Position numbers and translations under genes: made by a program. 64,000 nt of DNA from Brassica napus (Eukaryota; Streptophyta; Magnoliopsida; Brassicales; Brassicaceae), in assembly GCF_020379485.1 (NCBI RefSeq), contig NC_063450.1, positions 29,922,137 to 29,986,136 of the forward strand. Direction: 5' to 3'. Numbering within the stretch: the stretch's first letter is position 1; the number at the start of each line of letters is the position of its first letter. Positions 53,994-63,099 of this stretch are shown in pieces. Below the pieces are notes generated by a model. That model did no database searches. It had not been told where the DNA came from and was given only the letters and a program-made list of their open reading frames with translations.

Positions 53994-56900
53994 ATGGATA
54001 GGATTGTGAAAGTATGTGTGTGTGTTTCTTTTTCTCAATTCAGGAAGGGTTTGTATTGTTTCAGGAAAGCCTTCCAGAAAAGTTTGAAATTTTTTTTTCT
54101 CCTTGTTTACGCAGGATAGAAACAAATGGGAGATTCATTACCTCTCACTAACTCTGCCTGAGCTCAAGTACCCTATTGGTTCAGAGCCAAAGGAAAAAAA
54201 AGTGTCAATAAACCAACATTCAACCTCGATGTATATCTCCATTGTTGAGAGTATTCTAACAGCAGATGAGATTGAGAGAGTACGAGGGTTTTTGGGACCT
54301 GTAATGAGGCTCAGTGGGAGGAGTGAAATGAAATTATCAGGAAAGACTGTCTACGGTATTCTCACAAGAAGCATCGTTACTGTCAAAAAGAATGAAGCTT
54401 GGTTCCATTTCGCTGGTCAGCCAATGAAGTTCTCTATAAGAGAATTTCATATGGTGACCGGTTTGAAATGTAATGGTGATGTAGAAGGACCACGAGGGGA
54501 ATATGAGTGGGACTTACTAAAGGGGCGTACTCATAAGTTAAGCGACGTGTTGAACCAGCTCAAAAAGACAAGAGTAGATGCTTCTGATGAGAGAGTTTGC
54601 CTCGCAATGCTCCTCCTGGTAGAGAGCATATTGCTGCCGAAGAACAACAAAGGGACTTTCCCTTTGGAGTATGTCAACAAAGCAAAGGATATGATGTATC
54701 CATGGGGAAGAGACGCTTACCTGGTGCTCCTGAGGTCAATTCAAAAAGCTGTCGCAAACCACCTGGAGGATACTTCAAAATTCGAGGTGCAAGGTTATCC
54801 TCTAGTATTCCATCTTTGGATACTAGAGTCCATTCCCTTGCTACGAGATAAGTTCAGTAATTGGGCACCGACTGTTGATGTTCCTGGACCGATTTACTTG
54901 TGTGAGAAATACACTGAGCTAGAAAATCCACCACTTGAACGGGTTTTACAGATTGAAGCTCATAAAAAGGCAAGCTTTTACAGTGACCTTGTTTTGATAT
55001 CTTTCTCTGTTTATTTCGCTTCTTCTTTTTTAAAAACTTATTCTCATTGGTTTCTTTTTTTTTATGCTTTCAGCTGAAGGTCACATGCATCCTACCTCCT
55101 ATTCCTCATGATCCAGAAGATGATGTCTCCATGGAAGACGAACATAGTGACGAGTTGGAATCTGTGAAAGAAATATCCAAGAAAGGGTACAAGTTTAAAG
55201 CCGATGATTGGAAAAATAGGTCTGTAGACACATTGGACACATTGGATGCTCTTATTCATATGACGATTCATATGACGGAAAATGTGGAGACTAGCCAAGC
55301 TTCTGCTTCGATTGAGGATGACTCAGAAAATACCAAACTGAACAAGATCATCGAGTTAATGATGGAGAATGCCAAGAGCATGAAGGATCGAATGTCCTTA
55401 CTGGAAGCAGAGAACATGGAGCTTAGAGCCCGTGTGTCAGAGTTGGAAGGAAACCAGAATGTTGCTCCACACACTCAGACTCCAGTTTTTCCCACTAATG
55501 TGACACAACAGGTAAATTCTCAAAAAATCTTGTTTTACATTTGGACTTTTCAAGTAATTTTTGGAAAATCTTGTACTGTTCTTGAATGCCCTCCTAATTT
55601 TTGACACACAGCGATCCAGTGGGACACCTTTATCTCCAATGTCTCAACAGCCTGAGACCCCTTCCCTTCAGACTCAAGAATTCTCTCCTAATTTGCCACG
55701 AGAGGTATATGCTCAAGATATTGTTTTGCATTTTGAGTTTTGAAGTAATATTTGGAAGCTTTTAAACACACTTGGGATGACTTTTCCTGATTTTTTGCAG
55801 ACTGGGAAAGAGCCATTTAATGAGACCCCTTCCCTTCAGACTCAAGAATTCTCTCCTAATTTGCCACGAGAGGTATATGCTCAAGATATTGTTTTACATT
55901 TTGAGTTTTGAAGTAATGTTTGGAAGCTTTTGTGCACACTTGTGATGACCTTTCCTGATTTTTTGAAGACTGGGAGAGAGCCATTTAATGAGACCCCTTC
56001 CCTTCAGACTCAAGAATTCTCTCCTAATTTGCCACGAGAGGTATATGCTCAAGATATTGTTTTACATTTTGAGTTTTGAAGTAATGTTTGGAAGCTTTTG
56101 TGCACATTTGGGATGACCTTTCCTGAATTTTGCAGAGTGGGAGAGAGCCATTGAATGAGACAACTTCCCTTCAGACTCAAGAATTCTCTCCTGATTTGAC
56201 ACCAGAGGTATATGCTCAAAGATATTGATTTATACTTGGAGTATAAAAGTAGCTTTGTAAGCTTTTGTACATATAAATGCATTACTGATTTTCTTGCAGA
56301 ATGACCCAGAGCGATCATATGAGACGCCATCCAATGCTAATGAAAAAGAAAATCTTAGCGATGAAGTAAGATTTTTTTTCTAAAATTATAGTTGATGGTA
56401 TTTTGGTAGAGAAAATAATGAGAAAATGTTTTTTCCAGGATGCTACAGAGCCTGCGACTGTGATCATTGAGACTCAAGTTTGTACTCCAGTTCTAATGCA
56501 AAAGGTACATACTCAAAAAAATCTTGGACTTTTCAATTAATTTTTGGAAGCTTTTGTACTTGTTCATGATCCAAATCCTGTTTTTCTCTGCTTTGCAGGT
56601 GGGAACAGAGGCAACGAATGAGACACCTGTCTCTCCAATAGCTCCACAGAGTATTGAGACTCCAGTTTTTACTCCAATTCAGACGCAACAGGTACATGCT
56701 CAAAAAAATCTTGGACTTTTACATTAATTTTGGGAAGCTTTTGTACTTGTTCATTATCCCATTCCTGAATTTTTTTTTGTTTTGCAGATGGTAACAGAGG
56801 GAACGTATGACTCTAGAGAGCCTTTGACTGAAATAATTTTAGCAACCAATAAACAGGTAAGCATAAAAACTCTTTCATAAAAACTTTGTTTAAGTTGATA

Positions 56901-59900
56901 TCTGTGTTTGTTCATGATCCAAATCATGTTTTTCTCTGCTTTGCAGGTGGGAACAGAGGCAACGAATGAGAGACCTGTCTCTCCAATAGCTCCACAGAGT
57001 ATTGAGACTCCATTTTTTACTCCAATTCAGACGCAACAGGTACATGCTCAAAAAAAAATCTTGGACTTTTACATTAATTTTTGGAAGCTTTTGTAGTTGT
57101 TCATAATCCCATTCCTGACTTTTTTTTGTTTTGCAGATGGTAACAGAGGGAACATATGACTCTACAGAGCCTTTGACTGAAATCATTTCAGCAACCAATA
57201 AAGAGCCTTCGACTGAAATAATTTCAGCAATCAATAAACAGGTAAGCAGAAAAACTCTTTTATAGCTTCAATTTAAACTTTAAATCGTAGAAACTCATTC
57301 ATAACTACCTCTTTTATTTTATTACAGGAGGATACACATGCTGTGCATAACACACCTTCCTCTCCAGTCTCTTCACTAATTTCACGAGTTATTGAAGAAA
57401 CACATCATCTTCAGACAAGTGCATCTTCACCACTTTCTACTCTCTTTGAAAACGGGGCAGATGTTGAGATTGCAACTAGCGTTGACGCTACTTGTCGAAT
57501 CTGGTATCCTGGAAATGTATTTGCTACAAATCTGTGTGATGGGGTAGAGAAGGTGGCAGTAACACTGTTTGCGGACCAAAAGAGAGTTACTGTAACAGCA
57601 GACAAAATCCGCCCTAAGCCACCCGCTGATGACAGAGAAAAGAAGTTTGAGATGATGGATAATGTTGAGGCATTTTACAGTAAAGGCTGGAGCAGTGGAC
57701 AAGTCAGAATGATTCTGGGTGAGAACACATTTTCTGTTTATCTGAATAGCTCGATGGAAACACTTGAATTCAAAGCTTCAGATTTGAGAATTCATAGAGA
57801 ATGGCTAGATGGAGTGTGGAAGATGGCAGATGAGGTAATTTATATATCTTAGATAAGTTGAACTACAGTTCTCTATGCATATTTAGGATTGCCATCCTGA
57901 TTTTTGTTGTACTTGCACAGACTCCATTGCATGAAGCCAATCCAGATCAGACGGCTTCCAGACAAAATGAAGCCAATCCAGATCAGACGCAGCAGGTAGA
58001 TGCTCAAAAACATATTGGACTTTTCAATTAATTTTTAGAAACCCTTGTACGTGTTCATGTTCCCATTCCTGACTTCAGGATACTAAGGAGCCTATGAATG
58101 AGACCATTTCACAAAACATTTCGGACACACAGCGCCTTACTCGAGCTCGCGCAAAAATTTTAAGAGAGCAAAATAAGGTATTACTCATTGATGTTATACA
58201 TATTTAGGATTGCCTTCCTAATTTTTCTTGTTTTACTATCAAAAATGACTTATATCCTTGAATAAAAATCATCACAGAACGAAGAACCCAGAGTTCAAAC
58301 TCACTTTGATGTCGGTGCTAATGTGGAGATTGCATCAAAAGATGAAGACATATATGTGAAATGGTATCCAGGAATTGTGTTGAAGACAGATATTCGAAAT
58401 GGGGTTGGGATGTTGAAGGTTGAGTACTCAACACGGTTTCGTGACAAAGAGAAAAAGACAAAGAAACTTCAGGAAAGTGTGTCCATTCACAGTATCCGTC
58501 CTCAACCACCACCTGGAGATACAAAAGGTTTTGAACTGATGGATAAGGTGGAGGCGTACCACAATGACGGCTGGTGCAGTGGAGAAGTTCATATAATTTT
58601 AAGTAATGACATATATTCTGTCCGTTTCAACAGTTCTACTGAATTCATTAAGTTCAACCTTTCTGATCTGCGCATACCTAAAGAATGGGTAGATGGTGTT
58701 TGGAAGATGGAAAAAGAGGTAAACCAAATGCCTAAGATCCACTTAGATTGAAGTTCACTTCAATATTCTGATATATCGGTTTTGTTTCTCAGATAGAAGT
58801 ACAGCAGACTCAGAGTGTGAAGCCAAGACAAGACGATCATGCAAAAAAGGTATGAAATATTTATACATCATATTAGTAAGGCTTTCATGAATAAAAGATA
58901 AAATGATCCTGAATTTTGGTCTTTCTAAGATACTTTGTATTTGTTTTTAATTAAAGGGGAAGCCTGTTGTTGGTATGAAGAGGAAAGCAACTGCTCATCC
59001 AGTAGATCATGCAAAAAAGGTATGAAATATTTATACATCATATTAGGAAGGCTTTCATAAATAAAAGATAAAATGATACTGAATTTTTGTCTTTCTAAGA
59101 TACTTTGTATTTGTTTTTAATTAAAGGGGAAGCCTGTTGTTGGTATGAAGAGGAAAGCAACTGCTCTGCCAGTAGATCGTCTTGCTTTTCTTCAACGAGA
59201 AAAGAAGAGGCCAATAGTACCTAGAAACCCTCCTATGCCTGTAACACCTGAGGTTATCCTTCCTATTGATCCATTTGTGACACCTGAATTTCCTCTGTTT
59301 TCAAGGCTTGGATATTGGATGCAGCTATGTGGCATACATTATGTGTAAGCAAATTCTGTCCTTGTATAAAATATTCGTAATTTATTTTGACAGAGATTTG
59401 ATTGATACTTTTAACTTTTGTCAAGTACAAGCCTCTCTATATCAATGGAAACAAAATAGAAAAAGATTTCTTTGAATACCTTGACAATGCAGAAAACAGT
59501 CTCAAAGAAAATGTAATTAATTTAAAATATGTTTCATATCCTACAACTAGTCTTTGTGCATATGAATAGGAAGAGATTAGGTTGAGCTATACTAGATGTT
59601 CTTGTTATTGCAATTGTGGATTTTGTCAAAAAAGAAAGTTGGTTTAGGTGGTTACATAGCGTGATGTTATTCTTGTTTATTCAATTTGTCAAAATTCCAC
59701 TGTGTCTATGAAATCTTCTAACTATATTATTACTTTGGCAGCACGTAGATGCTGCATTTGCAATGCTAAATCAAAAGAGAATTGAGCAATCTTCTTGGTT
59801 CAGCGAGCAAGGTATCCCAAAAGCTTGCTTTGTACCAGTCCAGTTCTTAGAAACGGTTGGATACTGTTATGAAAATCTCCAGAAGCCAGATAAAAAAGGA

Positions 59901-60612
59901 ATAAACATCTTAAAGGGTTGGGTAGGCGAAGTTGTGAGAGGTTTAATACGTCCAAATAAGATATGGATGCAAGATGTTGACATTGTCTATGGTGTCGTTC
60001 ATGAAAGACTTGTGGATCACTTCATCGGGGTGGAGATACATCTGATGGAGAACACAATCACAATCTTTCATTGTGGCGTTCACAAGGTTAAAGAAAACCC
60101 TCTAATCCAAAAACTGGCAGATAAATGTTTGTGTCTGTTTAATGTCTTCTTTCTTAGGATTTTGTTATGTTCTGATGTGTTAGGATTGTTTCTTTGTTGT
60201 TTAAGTGCTCTGTTCTTGTTTATATATGAGAAAATAGAGTTATCATTGAAATGAGTAAGCATAGGATATCATTTGTCAAAATCAGGATGACTTTCCAGAA
60301 ACGAATATGAAAACATTTTTTTGTGTTCTGACAGTGTTGATTCCTGCCATAAAGTTGGAAATGATGAATGAAGAGATAAACTTCAACGATATCGTCCCGT
60401 TTCAAGTTAAGAAGGCAGAAGGGCTCCCGAAGACAAAACTTCCTTTCAATTGTGGTCTCTTTGTTGTCAAGATGCTAGAATGCAGGTCATTAGGATTGAA
60501 GAAAATGTCCAGTATAAATGATGATACTGCGATGGATTTACGAAGCAAGCTATGTTGTGAGATGTTCGATCAGTTTATGGATAAAGATTTTCAGGAAGGT
60601 TGCAGAAGGTGA
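53994..60612 (+). CDS. DUF1985-Agenet-Ulp1 protease-like gene, 23 exons
   Basis: Exons: 53994-54011, 54115-54969, 55074-55511, 55612-55704, 55801-55872, 55969-56040, 56136-56207, 56300-56365, 56439-56504, 56599-56691, 56788-56856, 56947-57039, 57137-57241, 57328-57834, 57921-57995, 58079-58177, 58278-58718, 58793-58849, 58957-59019, 59127-59342, 59426-59512, 59742-60120 and 60335-60612, ~1437 residues. DUF1985 covers ~60-200 (SGKTVYGILTRSIV, WFHFAGQPMKFSIREFHMVT). A coiled coil follows (MSLLEAENMELRARVSELEG). Two Agenet/Tudor-like blocks lie at ~705-873 and 932-1078 (both with a WYPG and a GVWKM motif). The Ulp1-like part has His in RLVDHFIGVEIHL and Cys in FNCGLFVVKMLEC; the usual Asp is replaced in TIFHCGVHK. 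The last intron lacks a GT donor, so the Cys exon may be lost. Start MDRIVK rests on a good donor (GTATGT). Confidence 0.75.
54970..55073 (+). other. Probable GC-AG intron
   Basis: The frame needs a splice between AAAAG and CTGAAGG. The donor there is GCAAGC, not GT, and the acceptor is TATGCTTTCAG. GC-AG introns favour exactly this AG|GCAAG context. Confidence 0.7.
55661..56215 (+). repeat. Exon-intron cassette repeated ~4 times, 168-bp period
   Basis: Donor sites at 55705, 55873, 56041 and 56208 are 168, 168 and 167 bp apart. Each unit has a 72-bp exon encoding NETPSLQTQEFSPNLPRE or a close variant, plus a near-identical intron. One copy (exon at 55969) has GAAG in place of GCAG at its acceptor. 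Confidence 0.88.
56545..57241 (+). repeat. Two-exon cassette duplicated, 348-bp period
   Basis: The exon pair at 56599/56788 is repeated at 56947/57137 with introns included (GGGAACAGAGGCAACGAATG and TAACAGAGGGAAC words 348-349 bp apart). The second copy has an internal in-frame extension of its last exon (EPSTEIISAINK). Confidence 0.88.
58830..59160 (+). repeat. Exon-intron cassette duplicated, 170-bp period
   Basis: GATCATGCAAAAAAGGTATG occurs at 58835 and 59005, and the following intron and KPVVGMKRKATA exon recur nearly unchanged. Confidence 0.88.
60121..60330 (+). repeat. 3'-UTR-like segment inside last intron
   Basis: TGTTTGTGTCTGTTTAATGT, TTCTGATGTGTTAGGAT and GAGTAAGCATAGGATATCAT here recur in the same order after the stop codon (60630-60890). 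The similarity starts within a few bases of where the intron donor should be (60121, which reads ATAAATG). Confidence 0.85.
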
Positions 60613-61391
60613 TCATTCAGTTTCTGTTAGATGTTTGTGTCTGTTTAATGTCTTTTTTCATAGGATTGTGCTCTGTTCTGATGTGTTAGGATGGTTGCTC
60701 TGTTGTTTAAGCAGTCTGTTCTTGTTTCTCTATGTGAATCTACTGTTAAAAGTTTAAATTGTTGATGGCTTTCCAGAATGGCTTTATGAGAGATTAAGCT
60801 GAATATAAGTGTGAATGAATTGAAAATAGAGTTATCATTGAAATGAGTAAGCATAGGATATCATTTTGTCAAATTCAGGATGACTTTCCAGAACCGTTTT
60901 TAAAAAAATGGATTCGAATGGGAATCGAACCCATGACAAGTGTATAAGTTTCGAAAGATAGGTGGTTTAGCCGCTAGGCCGAGGAGAATCATCTGGTAGA
61001 TTTTTCCACATAAACATATTTAACCGTACAAATTGTGATTAACAAAATTTGGAGAAAAAAATAAAAATATACACATCTCCCAGGGTTCGAACCTGAAATG
61101 TTTGGGAGGAAAGACGGAATAAGGTCTACCACTAGACCAAGTGTGTTTCAATCGTTAGGTGATGCAAGTAATAAAATATATTTCTTTTATCTGTATTCAA
61201 CTATAATTTAAAAAAATTATCTGATTCCGAGGGGAGTCGACCCCAATCGAGACAAGTGTTTCAAATTTGGAAAGATAGATGGTTTAGCCGCTAGGCTTAG
61301 GTGAATCATCTGATATATGTGTCCACATAAATGAATTTAACCGCATTTTGTGTCAAATTCAGGATGGCTTTCCAGAAACGAATATGAAACC
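60613..61391. other. 3' region of Ulp1-like gene
   Basis: Holds the 3' UTR, then the first block of three tRNA-like sequences (60911-61308). A short word TCAGGATGACTTTCCAGAA recurs at 60283, 60873 and, with one change, 61361. No further gene. Confidence 0.6.
60911..61308 (-). repeat. tRNA-like triplet, copy 1
   Basis: Three tRNA-like sequences on the minus strand: 60911-60991 (~81 nt), 61072-61145 (74 nt) and 61223-61308 (~86 nt). The 74-nt one has a mostly paired 7-bp acceptor (CACACTT with AGATGTG), a perfect 4-bp D stem (GGTC-TAGTGGTA-GACC) and a T arm TCAGG-TTCGAAC-CCTGG. The first has T arm ATGGG-TTCGATT-CCCAT and class-II length. Anticodon stems are poor and no CCA is encoded, so they look like decayed or derived tRNA sequences. 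Confidence 0.6.
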
Positions 61392-61585
61392 GAGATTAGC
61401 CAGATATAAGACCACTAATCCTCTACATTTTAATCAGTGTTTTTGTTTTGTTTTGACTGAAACACAACACAAAAGAAGATGATAACATGAGATTAGCCAG
61501 ATATAAGACCACTAATCCTCTACATTTTAATCAGTGTTTTTGTTTTGTTTTGACTGAAACACAACACAAAAGAAGATGATAACAT
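61392..61585. repeat. Perfect 97-bp tandem duplication
   Basis: 61392-61488 and 61489-61585 are identical by eye (start GAGATTAGCCAGATATAAGA). A ~22-bp unit CATAATGTGGTTTCTTAAAA follows in three copies (about 61594-61663). They lie downstream of the minus-strand coiled-coil gene, probably in its 3' UTR. Confidence 0.88.
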
Positions 61586-61708
61586 GAGATTACTCATAAT
61601 GTGGTTTCTTAAAATAAATCATAATGTGGTTTCTTAAAACAAATCATAATGTGGTTTCTTAAAACATAAGCTTTAAAACATAAAAAAAGAGAAGATCATA
61701 ACATGAGA

Positions 61709-62071
61709 CTACTCATCCAACTGCCACTTTTCCTCAAGCTTACACCTATCAGGAACTTTGACCTTCACATCAGCAAGCATTCCATCCGCTTCCATGAGTT
61801 CTTCTTTGAGTTTTTCCAACTCAGCAGTGAAGTCAAATTTTTCTTTAGCCTTGATAATCTCTTCAAGAAACTCGATTTGGGAAGCAATGGAATTTGCTTT
61901 GCTGGCTGCCTGATGCCATTCAATTTCAGATAGCCTGTGTTCGTTGGACAAACGAAGAAGAGCCCTGTAACGTTCCACAGTTTCCGCCTTTCCTTTGTTG
62001 AAACCATCGGAAGCATCAGATCCGTAAACCTCCTTTATGGGACGCTTCATCATCTTCTTTGACCCTTCCAT
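61709..62071 (-). CDS. Small coiled-coil protein carried by the MULE
   Basis: A 120-residue intact frame, MEGSKKMMKRPIKEVYGSDA onward. The N-terminus is basic; the rest is helical and acidic with heptad-like stretches (ASQIEFLEEIIKAKEKFDF, AELEKLKEELMEADGML), ending KLEEKWQLDE. A TATATATA box near 62149-62156 and a leader fit a single-exon gene. I know no function. It lies between two tRNA-like blocks and between the Ulp1-like and transposase genes, so it is probably part of the Mutator element, either an accessory protein or a captured host gene. Confidence 0.65.
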   Translation of the reverse strand: MEGSKKMMKRPIKEVYGSDASDGFNKGKAETVERYRALLRLSNEHRLSEIEWHQAASKANSIASQIEFLEEIIKAKEKFDFTAELEKLKEELMEADGMLADVKVKVPDRCKLEEKWQLDE

Positions 62072-62276
62072 TGAAACTTGATGAATGAGAAAAGAATAAA
62101 CACAGAAGAAATGAAAGTCAGTAAAAGAGAGATCTGATATCTTCCCTTGTATATATAGAACGAAAAGTAACCCTTCGATTACTATAAAATGGTTTAGAAA
62201 GCAACCTTTCGATTATTGAACGGTTACTGAGATAAATGATGTCTGTTTTAGAAAGGAACCGTTAAAAAAAAAATCT

Positions 62277-62676
62277 GATTCCAAGGGGAATCGAACCCAG
62301 GTCGAGACAAGTGTGTAAGTTTCGAAAGATAGGTGGTTTAGCCGCTAGGCCGAGGAGAATCATCTGGTAGATTTTTCCACATAAACATATTTAACCGTAC
62401 AAATTGTGATTAGCAAAATTTGGAGAAAAAAAAAATATACACATCTCCCAGGATTCGAACCTGAAATGTCTGGGAGGAAAGGCGGAATAAGGTATACCAC
62501 TAGACCAAGTGTGTTTCAATCGTTAGGTGAAGTAAGTAACATAATATATTTCTTTTATCTGTATTCAACTATAATTTTTTAAAAAAATCTGATTCCAAGG
62601 GGTATCGAAACCAGGTCGGGACAAGTGTTTCAGATTTGGAAAGATAGGTGGTGTAGCCGCTAGGCTGAGGTGAATC
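62277..62676 (-). repeat. tRNA-like triplet, copy 2
   Basis: A direct repeat of 60911-61308 with ~10% differences: tRNA-like units at 62277-62361, 62440-62513 and 62591-62676. Spacing and flanks (TTTTTCCACATAAACATATT and ATATATTTCTTTTATCTGTA) are also conserved, so the whole ~440-bp block was duplicated. Confidence 0.6.
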
Positions 62677-63099
62677 ATCTGATATATGTGTCCACATAGA
62701 TGAATTTAACCGCAAACGATATATTATAAACTTTGGAAAGAAACTCTGAGTTTCAGGATGAGATTCCAGAATAGTTGAATATTACTGTGTTTCTTTCTAG
62801 CAAAGAAATTTGAACTAAAATTGAAATGAGATCAAAAGATAAGATTGTATAGTACAAAAAATAAGGAAATTTCAAATTGTGATTTGGAGTTTTGGAGAGT
62901 AATGCATTAAAACCTAGGTTGTATATTACAAAAATTGGAAGACATCATACTTATTCAGAATAGGGTTCCAAAAAGGCAAATGTATATATCGTCTGGTCCA
63001 TATCATGTAACCATCAAATAACCAACATCCATGAATGATCAATAAAAATGTAAAAAACATGGAAATGAAAAAGAATAGAGCAACGATGAATAAAGATCT
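62677..63099. other. Spacer downstream of transposase
   Basis: AT-rich, probably the transposase 3' UTR (minus strand). It contains another variant of the TTCAGGATGA...TTCCAGAA word near 62753. No gene. Confidence 0.5.
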
